From the NCBI GenBank assembly GCA_036346225.1, contig JARFIW010001185.1, positions 1,116,001 through 1,180,000 on the forward strand: 64,000 nucleotides of DNA, read 5' to 3'. Below, one piece after another: positions 54,530 through 64,000 of the stretch. Below the pieces are notes generated by a model. It made no database searches, had not been told where the DNA came from, and worked only from the letters and a program-made list of their open reading frames with translations. Source of the stretch: Platerodrilus igneus. Lineage: Eukaryota; Arthropoda; Insecta; Coleoptera; Lycidae. The position numbers and the translations under genes were made by a program. How positions within the stretch are numbered: the stretch's first letter is position 1; every line of letters begins with the position of its first letter.

Positions 54530-57500
54530 ATATCTGATCAGGAGTAATCAGGTTTTTGTAAACACAAGACACGTATTCCACTAAATTGGATAAAAGCACG
54601 GCTGCACATAACTCTAAACGTGGTAAAGAAATTCTCTTAAGAGGAGCAACCTTAGATTTAGCGTATACTAATTTTACGGAAATGTTTCCTTCGAGTGTAA
54701 CACAACGAATATATATGGCAGCAGCATAACCTGCTTCAGAGGCATCACAAAACCCATGAAGCTGCACCGATTGGGCATTATCTATTTGAATATGTCGAGG
54801 AATGGTAAGATTGGCTAAACATGGTAATTGTAGCTTATAAGATAACCAATGATAAACTACTTCTGAAGGGGGTTTATCATCCCAATCTAAACCTAAACTC
54901 CAAAGTTGTTGCATCAAATGTTTAGTAAGAAAAATCACAGAAGTTAATAAACCAATCGGATCGAACACTCTAGCAATATCTGATAAAATACCTCGTTTGG
55001 TACAAATTTGAGCTGAAGGTTCTACCTTATATTGAAAACAGTCTGTTCGAGGATCCCACTGAAGGCCCAATACCTTCATTGATAATGAATCTGAATCATC
55101 AAAACATAACGGTTGAAGATCTTCCACAGGAAGCGACGATAATAATTCACAATGATTACTAGCCCACTTACGGAGCATAAATCCAGCACTGGATAACAAA
55201 GATATAAGTTGTTGTTGTAAGTTTAAAGCACTATCTATAGAATTACATCCAGTCACTACATCATCGATATAGGTGTCAGACATAAGCACCTTAGCAGCTA
55301 AAGGATAATTTCTCCAATTATCTTCAGCAAGTTGCAAAAGAACACGAATTGCTAAAAAGGGTGACGAAGAAACACCGTAGGTTACAGTATTCAATTGGTA
55401 TTCTCCAATAGTATCGGTTTTAGAAAATCTCCACAGAATGCACTGAAAAGCACGATGTTGTTTACATATTTCAATTTGACGATACATTTGTTTTATGTCT
55501 GCGGTCAGAACAAATTGATGTAACCTAAAGTTCAAGAGAATACCTGTTAAATCTCTCTGTAACTTAGGACCAACTAATAATATATCATTTAAGGATGTAC
55601 CATTTGAAGATTCCGCAGAAGCATCAAACACGACTCTCAATTTTGATGTAGCACTATCAGGTTTGATGACACAATGATGAGGAATGTAAAAACCTGTCAA
55701 TGGTTCACCACTAAATTTAGTCACTAACGACATATGACCTGAATCTAGATAATCTTTCATAAAGGTTTTATAGTTATCCGCAAGATCACAATCTCTAGCT
55801 AAACGTCTTTCTAAGAATTCGAAACGTCTTAGCGCCATAGAATAGGAATCACCTAATTCCATACTTGTTTCACGAAAAGGTAAATGCAAAGCAAATCTAC
55901 CTTCTTTATTACGTTTATAAGTTTCTTTGAAAATAGCCTCACATTGACTATCTTCGGGAGAAAGTAACACTGTTTCTGGAACTTGTTCGGTTTCCCAGAA
56001 TTGTCGAAGAACTGTATCCAATGGAACACTCACAGTTGTACACAATGATTTCACTTTTGCATTAGAAGAGCAACCAGTTTTTCCACCAATTACCCAACCA
56101 AAAACTGTATTCACTGCAGTAGGTTCACCAACATGTCCATGCCGTAAACCAGGTAGCAACACAGAAGAATAACTATCTGCTCCTAATAACAAATCTACTT
56201 CACGGAGGCGACCATAATAAGGATCGGCCAAAGATAAATCCTTAAGATGATCCCAACGTTTCGAAACTGGGGCAGACGGTACGGAATTAGCGATCGAAGG
56301 CACAATAATCACGTCAATTTCAAATTGAATATTAGAATTTTGTATAGGTTTTATAAAACATGAGGCCACACCACAACTACACATAGTCATTGTATTTAGA
56401 CCATGAACATCTATTGAGGATGGAACTGCTTTTAGACCTAATCTTTTCACACATGTTCGAGTCATAAAACTTGCTTGACTTCCATTATCCAGTAACGCTC
56501 TACAAGTTTGAAAATTCCCGGCACTGTCACGAATATGCAAAAGAACTGTGGACAGTAAGACCACGGAATGTTTGAACACTGTATTGGTTAGAACCGACAA
56601 TTGTTCAGATGCACTAGATTGTTGAGAAACTTCCTTATCAGTAGAACTGCTAGGATGGGAAGATTCCGGTGTTGTAAAATGTAAGTACGTATGATGTCGC
56701 TGTTTACATATACGACATCGAAACTTTGACAAACACTTCGCCAAAGCATGTCCACCAGTTAAGCAATTGAAACACAGATTAGAATCCTTCGCCAATTTGT
56801 GGCGATCAAAAGGTTCTAATTGCAAGAAGCGATCACACTTTAAAAGTGAATGATCTTCTTTACAACACACACACTTAAAATTGTACAAAGTATTGCTATT
56901 AGAATTCTTTGCACTGGTCACAAATGTAAGAGATTGATTAGCACGATTTGCATTTTGACCAAATTTCACTGATTTTTTTTGTTCTGGTTTTGATTTAAAA
57001 GATGATGTAGGCTGTCCTGTAATCACTAAATTAGTCTCTAATGCCTTACAATGTTTTAACAAAAAGGCATATAAATCTTCATACGTTGGTAACTCCATAT
57101 CATGAAGTTCAACTTCAAAACGCTTTCTAGTAACACTATCTAATTTTTGTAACAACAGATTTAATCGAGTAAAATTCCACATATCATAATTAAATTGCTC
57201 AACTGCCAATGAATTTTCCGAGAAAATTGCTAGCAATGAACGCAAAGAAGTTGCAGAATCCATATTAGCTTTTGGAGCATTATATATGGACTGCCAATAA
57301 CTAGTAAGCAGAAAACGTTTGTTCTGATACCTGTCCACCAATTGTTGAAAAGAAATTTTATAATTATCTGAAGTCAAAGGGAGTCCCTGAACCATCGCAA
57401 GGGCTTCTTTAGATAAAGAGGACACCAAATACTGGTACTTCTCTATATCTGAAAGACTATTATTTTCATGAATTAAAGTACGAAACAAAGCATAGAATGT

Positions 57501-57968
57501 AGGCCAGTCTTTGAAACTGCCATCAAATTTTGGAATCACAATTTTCGGTAATTTAATTTTATTACAACTTGCATTAACACCACTTTTGTGCAAATTAGCA
57601 TTTTCACAATTTGGATGAGAATGATTTGAACTTGCACGTGAACCTTTAGCACTAGATGGAACATCTACAAGTCTCGGTAGAGTCAAATCCCTATAAATCA
57701 CTTTTATAGAATATTGACAATCATCAAATTCTGTTTGAATAGTTTCCTGTTCCTCAATATCCTTATCTTCCACTTGAGATACAATTTCAAAATGAACCTC
57801 TTCAAATTGACCAACTAATAAAGATAAATCTTCAAAACGAACCTCAAAATCATTTAACTTTGAAACAGGATCTTGTTGAGCTACTTGCGCAATTTTTAAC
57901 AAAGCTCGAACCTTGTAAAGTAACACCTTGTGTTTATTTGCTAATTTTTCAATTTCCATTTTCACCAT
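54486..57968 (-). CDS. BEL/Pao 2 Gag-Pol polyprotein (Gag to RNase H), open
   Basis: The longest frame in the window. The likely start is MVKMEIEKLANKHK (ATG at 57968), although the frame is open 22 codons further upstream. Domains: N-terminal coiled coil; DUF1759-type Gag core (LPKIVIPKFDGSFKDWPTFY, about residues 145-300); zinc knuckles CVCCKEDHSLLKC, CFNCLTGGHALAKC and CRICKQRHHTYLH (about residues 365-430); protease ALLDNGSQASFMT; VDLLLGADSYSS; RT with KLRVVFDASAESSNGTSLN, VLTADIKQMYRQIEI (first Asp) and DTYIDDVVTG (YIDD); RNase H with GFCDASEAGYAAAIY and the final AWSDSS. A deletion of a few dozen bases just after SDS shifts the frame to a stop at 54486. It makes and copies the element's genome in particles. 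Confidence 0.9.
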   Translation of the reverse strand: MVKMEIEKLANKHKVLLYKVRALLKIAQVAQQDPVSKLNDFEVRFEDLSLLVGQFEEVHFEIVSQVEDKDIEEQETIQTEFDDCQYSIKVIYRDLTLPRLVDVPSSAKGSRASSNHSHPNCENANLHKSGVNASCNKIKLPKIVIPKFDGSFKDWPTFYALFRTLIHENNSLSDIEKYQYLVSSLSKEALAMVQGLPLTSDNYKISFQQLVDRYQNKRFLLTSYWQSIYNAPKANMDSATSLRSLLAIFSENSLAVEQFNYDMWNFTRLNLLLQKLDSVTRKRFEVELHDMELPTYEDLYAFLLKHCKALETNLVITGQPTSSFKSKPEQKKSVKFGQNANRANQSLTFVTSAKNSNSNTLYNFKCVCCKEDHSLLKCDRFLQLEPFDRHKLAKDSNLCFNCLTGGHALAKCLSKFRCRICKQRHHTYLHFTTPESSHPSSSTDKEVSQQSSASEQLSVLTNTVFKHSVVLLSTVLLHIRDSAGNFQTCRALLDNGSQASFMTRTCVKRLGLKAVPSSIDVHGLNTMTMCSCGVASCFIKPIQNSNIQFEIDVIIVPSIANSVPSAPVSKRWDHLKDLSLADPYYGRLREVDLLLGADSYSSVLLPGLRHGHVGEPTAVNTVFGWVIGGKTGCSSNAKVKSLCTTVSVPLDTVLRQFWETEQVPETVLLSPEDSQCEAIFKETYKRNKEGRFALHLPFRETSMELGDSYSMALRRFEFLERRLARDCDLADNYKTFMKDYLDSGHMSLVTKFSGEPLTGFYIPHHCVIKPDSATSKLRVVFDASAESSNGTSLNDILLVGPKLQRDLTGILLNFRLHQFVLTADIKQMYRQIEICKQHRAFQCILWRFSKTDTIGEYQLNTVTYGVSSSPFLAIRVLLQLAEDNWRNYPLAAKVLMSDTYIDDVVTGCNSIDSALNLQQQLISLLSSAGFMLRKWASNHCELLSSLPVEDLQPLCFDDSDSLSMKVLGLQWDPRTDCFQYKVEPSAQICTKRGILSDIARVFDPIGLLTSVIFLTKHLMQQLWSLGLDWDDKPPSEVVYHWLSYKLQLPCLANLTIPRHIQIDNAQSVQLHGFCDASEAGYAAAIYIRCVTLEGNISVKLVYAKSKVAPLKRISLPRLELCAAVLLSNLVEYVSCVYKNLITPDQIYAWSDSSSLEDICQ

Positions 57969-58516
57969 CGTAAACACAAAACACTCTAATGAAAATTGTA
58001 TGTGCACAATGCAAATACAAAACAAGAAAATCACGAATTATTCACAAAAATGTCCAATAAATGCTTTAAATAGCAATTAAATCAAAAATATATATAAATA
58101 TTAATTTATACTTCCACCAAAACAACACCCTTAAACAACCAATCACCTTTTAGCAAGAAATTCCTATACTCTTTGAAAGAATACCACAATCTGGCAACAC
58201 AGCACCTAAAAGAGTTGGCAACACTGCACCGCTCACCATGAGGAAATATGAGAATGTCAAATTTATACCCATCTGTTAAAGTGTAAACCATGTATAATCT
58301 TATCAAATAAATAGCATTAATTTGTTCAAATTACCCAAAGTATTCACAATTAATAATAAAATTAAGCTATTTGGAGAGTTTAATGTTTAGGTTAAACCGA
58401 TTTTCAAACACGTGCAAAGCATAAAAATTTATCACTTGAAAAAACGCGTCAATTTTAATGAACTGTGAACTGTATATTTTAAGAACTAATTCAAAATGTG
58501 AATCGAAGGAACAAAA
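57969..58516 (-). other. BEL/Pao 2 5' leader
   Basis: Non-coding sequence between the 5' LTR and the Gag start. A primer-binding site should lie next to 58516 (TTTTGTTCCTTCGATTC on the minus strand), but no tRNA match can be assigned by eye. Confidence 0.6.
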
Positions 58517-58886
58517 TGTTAATGAATAACTATAGAAATTGGTTTAAAACCCGCACGAAATGTGAGTACAAAATGTTTAACCTAATATCACGAAATTGGT
58601 GTAGTTAAAACGAAAATACACTCACCTGAGGAACTGTTTCACTTTCAACACAAGCGACTTTCTGCAATTAGTCACCACATAGATTGAAAATTGCTGGCGC
58701 ATTCCTGAAGTTTACAAGGCAGCACCTTTTATGTCCACCATGTTGTACACGAAATAATAAGTGATAAGATGCACTTGTTTTTGACAAAATATGTTGGCGG
58801 GAGTGATAACGTCCCAACACACCAATTTTATAAACACGAAAAAAAAATATTTGAATTTGAATAATGAAATTAATCAATCCCGAACA
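58517..58886 (-). repeat. 5' LTR of BEL/Pao 2
   Basis: Nearly identical to 52331-52704. The differences are mostly single-base length changes in short runs (for example GGCCGC versus GGCGC). Followed by TGCTT. Confidence 0.93.
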
Positions 58887-58891
58887 TGCTT

Positions 58892-59381
58892 CTTTATATG
58901 AATTTGGAGACTCCCAATTTGATAATAAAGCCAAACAACCAAAATCAACATCATAATCAAGTAATTTTTTAGGTAGTTTTTTATTACGTTTTGGTCTATC
59001 ATTTCCGTTATTAATTCCAATATCAGTTTCATTGTTTGCCTCATTATCACTTTCGAGCTCTTTAGTTGCTTCGTCCTGGCCGATTTCAATTTTATTTAAT
59101 TCTGTTTCTTCATTCGTAAGTTCAAATCCATTGTCTTCTAACAAATTGTTCTTGTTTTTAAGTACATAATTTTTCTCAATCGTCATCGAGCCAAACTCAT
59201 TTTCATTAAATATTACATTTCTCGAGTGAATTATTTTCTTATTTACTTCAGACCACAACCTATATCCATTTTCCAAATATCCAACAAACCTGCACTTAAT
59301 CGCTTTGTTATCTAATTTCTTTCTCAATTCATTTGGTACCCTTGAATATGCTGTACACCCAAAAACTCTCATATTTGACAC
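58892..59381 (-). pseudogene. Copia integrase C-terminus and RT N-terminus
   Basis: Starts in NMRVFGCTAYSRVPNELRKKL (the GKG-like C-terminal integrase region), then CRFVGYLENGYRLW, an acidic linker, RPKRNKKLPKKLL, and ...LALLSNWESPNSYKEA, where BEL/Pao 2 is inserted. The open frame continues for about 70 codons into the LTR of that element, but this part is not Copia. It begins abruptly at about 59381, the junction with the LINE. Confidence 0.85.
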
Positions 59382-59885
59382 AATTAGAGCTTAGCATAAA
59401 TGTGTAGTGAATGTGTTTGGTGTGTGATAAAGTGCTCTGTAAATAAAATCAGTTTGGTAGTGAAATATCAGCTTAAAATAGCTCAAACTGTGCAAGATTG
59501 TGCAACTAAATGAAAAGAACATTAATAACTACAATTCACAACCAGTCCTCCAACAGTACAGCTGAAAATCTGTAGTAAACCCTTGATTTACCTATTTTAT
59601 TTCATCTTACATTATGATTGTGATATCAGTTGACCTTTAGCAGTTGGTTATCTATTACCTTTAAAGAACTTTAGTGTGGTTATCTGCTATTCCTTGTTTA
59701 CACTAAACACAATCTCAAGAACAATTTAATTATAAATTGTTGACCATTTTGTTAAGGAGATACAGTTTATATTGGTTGCATTCATCTGTAAAACAAAACA
59801 ACTATCTGAAACAGTTAATATCTGCTATACATAATATCATATCTGCTACAGTGAAGTCTCCTTTAGTGCTCTTACTTTTATAATC

Positions 59886-60767
59886 ATGTCTATTTGTACA
59901 GCTTGTAAAATTCCATTCAATGCTTCTTCATATATTGTACCATGCTCTGTTTGTTCAAATTTATTTCATGCCACATTGGATTGTGCAGGTCTATCTGCTT
60001 CTGAATAAAAAGTTTTGGACCTTAAGAAGAAGCAGATGATGGTCTATAAATGTATAGATTGCCATTCTAATGGCAGAGGAAACAATTTTGTTGATGTTCA
60101 CTCTCTGTCTGCTGACCTTAAAGATATTAAAGCATCTTGTGGAATTTTGTCAACACTCCAGACTGAATTAGCTGATGTCAAGTCTCATATTGATGGTATT
60201 GTGAAATCACTAGAAGAGCTGCCTCGTCTACAGGGCCAAGTTGATACCCTACAGCTGAGAATATCTGAACTGGAATCTGCAAATCCTTGCTCCACTAATA
60301 ATACTGAGAGGATGTTCTCTGAATTTCAAGATCGTATCTCACGTTCATGTAATGTCATTCTTTTCAACCTTCAGGAGTCAAGTAATGGTAATGCAATTGA
60401 TGACATTAATCTTGTGAAAACTGTATTGGAGCCCATTGGTATTGAACTTTGTGATATTAAAGTTAAGAGAATTGGGCGGCTTAATGTTAACAATAATAAT
60501 AAGACTAGACCTGTTATTGTAACGCTTAACAGCTCTAGAGATGTTTCTATTGTTTTCAGGAACAGGTTTAAATTGAAGCACCCAATCAGAGTATCGTTTG
60601 ATAAGACGAAATCTCAGCAGCAGCAATATGCTAATGCTCTCTCTGAACTTAGGACAAGATCGTCTGCTGGGGAAGTTGACCTTGTGGTCAAGTATTTGGA
60701 TAACGTTCCACTGTTGTTCAAAAGAGCAGTATTACTTCTCAGTCACAGACAAAAAACTAGTTCATGT
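59886..60767 (+). pseudogene. LINE ORF1: PHD-like finger, coiled coil, nucleic-acid-binding region; one stop
   Basis: ATG 59886 opens MSICTACKIPF...CSVCSNLFHATLDC, a Cys/His pattern like a PHD finger closed by CIDC at about 60055. An in-frame TAA at 60006 interrupts it. Downstream is a heptad-rich coiled coil (LSADLKDIKAS...LQGQVDTLQLRISELESA), then SRSCNVILFNLQESS, VKRIGRLN, RPVIVTLNS and FRNRFKLKH, resembling the RNA-binding half of LINE ORF1 proteins. It would coat the LINE RNA. The stop codon aside, the frame is open to 60767. Confidence 0.8.
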
Positions 60768-60769
60768 TG

Positions 60770-63584
60770 ATAAATCTAATCTAGTCATCTATTATCAGAA
60801 CTGTAGGAGTCTGAAGAATAAGTTTCGTACTTTGCAAGTAAATTTAAGTCAGCTGACTATTTCGCCTGATGTTATAGTTTTCACCGAGACCTGGTTGGAT
60901 AGTGCTGTACTGGATAGTGAAATTGGCCTGGATAATTATGTGCTATATAGAACTGATAGGTCTGTTCAACATAGTAACCTTACGCGGGTGGAGGTGTGCT
61001 TGTTGCTGTAAGCAAATCTTTTCTTTCTGCTTTATGTGAAGTTGATGATAGTTGCTGTGAGCAGGTCTTTGTAAAGATTAATCTAAATTTCAAGAAATTG
61101 ATTATTGGAACAGCCTATATACCTCCGATGTCCTCTATACAAGTATATCAGTCTCATTCTGCTGCTTTGGAGTCTCTACTTAATTCTTTTACTAATGATG
61201 AATTGGATGTTATCTTGCTGGGAGATTATAATTTGCCGCAGGTCATATGGACAAATGAAGAGGATTGCTCGTTCAAGATTTTAGGTTATCTTAATCCTAG
61301 TTCTCGTCTGCCGTTGAAGTAGTGAGTGATATGGTGAATACCTTTGGTTTAAAGCAGTACTTTCCTTTACCTAATAATAAGCCATATTCTTTGGATTTAC
61401 TATTTACTACTTTGGCTAAAATCAGTGTAATTTCTTCTGATGAGTATATATTACCGGTTGATATTCACCATGTCCCTTGCTACTTTGGTATTGATATTTT
61501 GCCAGGCTCTTTTGTTAATTTGCGTAGCGTAATTAAAAGTTTTGATTTCTACAATGCGGATTGTGATAAATTAAGTCTTGAATTTGATAATGTTGACTGG
61601 GACTCTCTCTTAAATTCTAATGATGTAAATTTAGATGTTGCTTGCTTTGAAGATCTAGTCCATAATATTATAAGTCGAAATGTGCCTTTGAAAACTAGAC
61701 GTATTTCTTCCTATCCAAGTTGGTTTTCTGCTGAACTTTGTAAATATTTAGTATCTAAGAAGATTGCACATAGGCGCTGGAAAACCTGTGGTAAACTTCA
61801 TGACTTTATCGAATTTAAGATGTTAAGAGCAAAATGTCTAAGACTGTCTAGGTTAAATTACAATGATTTTATACTAAAGGTTGAGAATAGTTTTATAAGT
61901 AATGTTAAGTCATTCTGGTCATTTGTCAATAAAAAAAGATGTTCTACTAGTTTTCCAGCTGTTATGCGACTTAATAGTTGTTATGGTCGTACTGAGTCTG
62001 AGATTGCTCAGCTGTTCTCTGATTGTTTCAGTTCTGTTTATAGGGTAACGCCGAATCTTAATGCTCCATTCTTGAATAGTTGTCCTGAACTTGATGTGCC
62101 TGTGATTAGTTTTGAAGATATTGACTATTGTATTAAGAGTATGAATGAAAGTGACAGTACAGGTCCTGGTTTATTACCAACTAGGTTATTGAAGAAATGT
62201 ATTGCCTCATTGAAGAAGCCTCTTCTTGTATTATTTAATAAATCTATCAAATTGGGTGTCTTTCCTACTTCTTGGAAACTTGCATATTACTCCGATTTTT
62301 AAGTCTGGCAATAGACAAGATATTTCGAATTATAGGCCTATTTCACTGCTTGGCTCTTTCTCTAAGCTTTTTGAGTCAATAATCGTTAGTAAATTAACTA
62401 ATCTAGTTTATCCTTTGATTAATAGCAGTCAACATGGTTTTATTGCGGGAAGATCTACTTTGACTAACTCTCTTCAGTTTACCACAAATATATGTGTGTC
62501 TCTTGAATTGGAAGGACAGGTTGATGCTTTGTTTCTAGATTTTGCCAAAGCTTTCGATACCGTTAATCATGGTCTTCTTATTCATAAATTATTTTGTTTT
62601 GGTATTAGAAATGAATTTCTCTCTTGGTTTAAATCTTACTTAGAAAATAGGGTTCAAGTAGTGAAGATTGGTGGGTGTTTATCAAGTCCTATTCGTGCTA
62701 TTTCTGGGGTTCCGCAGGGTTCAAATTTAGGTCCGCTTTTGTTCATACTATTCATAAATGATGTCTGCAATGTAGTAAAATTCTCTAAAATCCTTTTATA
62801 TGCGGATGATCTCAAGTTATATTGTAATATAAGTAATACCACTGACTGTATTAATTTGCAGTCAGATCTTAATGAAGTTGTTAGATGGTCAGTCGAAAAT
62901 GATTTGTTGTTAAACATTGCGAAATGTAAAACTATGTCCTTTACTAGGCGTTCTGCTCTTACTTTCGATTACAGTATATTGGGTATTGATTTAGAAAACA
63001 CTAATTCTATAAAAGATCTTGGGATCTTTCTGCAATACAATTTTAGTTTTAATATGCATTTAGATTATGTTATAGCTAGATCTCTTAGGATGCTAGGCTT
63101 TATTATACGATCTACTAAGGACTTTAAATCTACAAACTCTGTTATTTCTTTGTATAGAGCTTTGGTTATGCCTATTCTTATGTATGCCTCTGTTATTTGG
63201 ACGCCATATACTGCTTGTGATACAGTAAAACTTGATAAAGTTCAACATTTGTTACTCAGATATCTGGCATTCAAGAGTGGATCTCCTATGTTACCATTTG
63301 ATCATAATTATGGTCCTGTGGCTTCTAAATTTAATTTGCCCACCATAAAATCAATGCATGATATTTCTGATGTTATCTTTGTTTATAAGGTTCTAAATGG
63401 TTTCTTAAATTGTGAATTTACAGTGGGGCATTTTGCCCTTAGTCTTAATTCATATCCGACTAGACATCATCGTTTATCATGGAGCAAACGCATAAATTTA
63501 ATTTTGCTTTCTATTCTGCCTGTCCTAGACTGCGTAGGAAGTGGAATTCTCTTGATGAGACTGTTCGAAATTCTGATCGCTTAA
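60770..63584 (+). pseudogene. LINE ORF2: endonuclease and reverse transcriptase, a few frameshifts
   Basis: Endonuclease: LVIYYQNCRSLKNKF (60780), VIVFTETWLDS, then after a break near 61000 IGTAYIPP and DVILLGDYNLP (about 61210), and a shifted continuation with DIHHVPCYF (about 61460, the conserved His). Linker: YPSWFSAEL and FWSFVNKKR. RT: NESDSTGPGLLPTRLL, then after a break near 62290 HITPIFKSGNRQDISNYRPISLL, QHGFIAGRST, ALFLDFAKAFDTVNH (Asp), SGVPQGSNLGPLLFILFIND, LLYADDLKLY (catalytic YADD, about 62797-62826), and the thumb region to 63584. Breaks lie near 61000, 61320 and 62290. Target-primed reverse transcription is the family's mode of insertion. Confidence 0.88.
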
Positions 63585-63756
63585 GTTGCTTTAAACCTAT
63601 TATTCGTAAATTACTGCATAGGTACTGAGTCCTATATTCATTTTGTTATAGTTTATAACTAAGTTATATTTTATAGCTCTTTATTTTGTTATTCTTTATT
63701 AATTTTGTATAAGGACCTTTGTGTCCGTGGATTTATCAATAAATAAATAAAATAAA

Positions 63757-64000
63757 TGAGTTATAGGGATAGACGGATAGTACATAGCTTATACAAGGAG
63801 CAAACAGCGGTATAGAATTAGAGTAGGAACATAGAGAAATAAATATTAGAAAAGGGGTGAGACAGGGATGTGCCCTATCCTTATTAATTTTTAACTTGTA
63901 CATAGAAGAGACAATGAATACTGTCAAATGCGGGAAGACATTTGGAATTACTATGCAGGGACAAACGATTGCTATGCTTAGATTTATAGATAATATAGCG
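63757..64000 (+). mobile_element. RTE-like LINE, reverse-transcriptase segment, continues past window
   Basis: Closely matches the complement of 426-676: ATGAGTTATAGGGATAGACGG, then GGTGAGACAGGGATG.CCCTATCC, then CAATGAATACTGTCAAATGC. It ends in the active-site region, here FIDNIA in place of FADDIA, so the catalytic aspartates are damaged. It begins directly after the tail of the CR1/Jockey-like LINE. It may be the continuation of the 40855-43143 copy. Confidence 0.85.

Larger units (their letters stand above)
52331..58886 (-). mobile_element. BEL/Pao LTR retrotransposon 2 (6.56 kb), inserted in Copia
   Basis: LTRs of about 374 and 370 bp (52331-52704 and 58517-58886), TGTTCGGGATTG to CATTAACA on the minus strand. 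TGCTT duplicates on both sides (52326-52330 and 58887-58891). Removing it rejoins the Copia frame. A GGTGAGCGGTA tract near 52705-52720 is the probable polypurine tract. Gag and Pol up to RNase H are one intact frame; small deletions and a nonsense codon damage the remainder. A distinct lineage from BEL/Pao 1: the LTR sequences do not match, though the polypurine tracts and LTR starts (TGTTCG) do. Confidence 0.93.
43144..59381 (-). mobile_element. Copia LTR retrotransposon, interrupted twice and 5'-truncated
   Basis: Minus-strand Copia sequence appears in three blocks: 59381-58892 (end of integrase and start of RT), 52325-50957 (RT and RNase H) and 43499-43144 (last codons, polypurine-like GAGAGAGGG, 3' LTR). 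Reading continues across both gaps when the inserted elements are removed. Gag, protease, most of integrase and the 5' LTR are missing, because a CR1/Jockey-like LINE abuts the Copia at about 59381. Confidence 0.88.
59382..63755 (+). mobile_element. CR1/Jockey-like LINE, near full length
   Basis: A leader of about 500 bp (59382-59885), ORF1 with a PHD-like finger, ORF2 with endonuclease and RT, and a short 3' tail ending in CAATAAATAAATAAAATAAA (about 63736-63755). The left neighbour is Copia and the right neighbour is RTE-like LINE sequence, so there is no normal target duplication. Clade is judged by motif style only: ORF1 with a zinc finger and coiled coil, and an RT with YADDLKLY. Confidence 0.87.
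37852..64000 (+). other. start of intron 2 of the aminopeptidase gene (end not in window)
   Basis: From the donor at 37852 to the window end no M1-like exon was found on the plus strand. All coding similarity belongs to transposons. If the gene continues, this intron is at least 26 kb. Confidence 0.6.

Noticed and set aside
58668..58886. Copia frame extended over the LTR of BEL/Pao 2
   Set aside because: The last 70 or so codons of that open frame translate LTR sequence; the Copia protein resumes on the far side of the insertion.
1..64000. CRISPR arrays, bacterial operons, riboswitches
   Set aside because: None seen; introns, SINEs, LINEs and splice signals show a eukaryotic nuclear sequence.

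Overview
The window looks like a piece of an AT-rich, transposon-laden arthropod (very probably insect) nuclear genome. The evidence is spliced exons of a secreted M1-family aminopeptidase, short CCTAA (insect-telomere-like) tracts, and transposable-element lineages typical of insects: RTE-like and R1-like LINEs, a CR1/Jockey-like LINE, BEL/Pao and Copia LTR elements, hAT, MULE, piggyBac, Tc1/mariner-type and Harbinger-like DNA elements, a Crypton-like tyrosine-recombinase element and a tRNA-derived SINE. No bacterial operon, rRNA, CRISPR array or free-standing tRNA gene was seen. The order of insect cannot be fixed from this sequence alone.

Layout. 0-9 kb is intergenic: an RTE-like LINE on the minus strand (1-2.8 kb), a stray RTE leader, a pair of CCTAA-bearing direct repeats, a small broken gene fragment, and an almost intact hAT element with TIRs and a target-site duplication (6.19-8.60 kb). 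The only clear host gene is an M1 aminopeptidase on the plus strand: exon 1 (9240-9422) carries the start codon and signal peptide. The next recognised exon is at 37415-37851, in matching phase, so intron 1 would be about 28 kb. That intron holds a (TG)n-linked tandem array, a SINE, a degraded R1-like LINE, RTE fragments with a second nested SINE, a complete multi-exon MULE (20334-25593), a THAP fragment, mariner-type elements, a piggyBac relic, a foldback MITE, a 2-kb palindrome and a Harbinger-like non-autonomous element. No later aminopeptidase exon (no HEXXH zinc-site exon) is visible, so the gene leaves the window inside intron 2.

40.85-64 kb, inside intron 2, is a nested stack of transposons. 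An RTE copy on the plus strand is interrupted by a TA-flanked MITE, a solo LTR and then a Copia element on the minus strand. Copia is itself interrupted by a Crypton-like tyrosine-recombinase element, which is split by BEL/Pao element 1, and separately by BEL/Pao element 2. The 5' half of Copia is missing and replaced by a CR1/Jockey-like LINE, after which RTE sequence resumes to the window end. Most junctions can be resolved to the base because target duplications and interrupted reading frames rejoin. The order of events is RTE, then Copia, then the recombinase element and BEL 2, then BEL 1, whose LTRs differ at about four positions in 405 bp.

Nearly every transposon gene carries frameshifts or stops, many in A/T homopolymers, so each is annotated as a pseudogene. 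The longest open frame is the 1182-codon frame of BEL 2.
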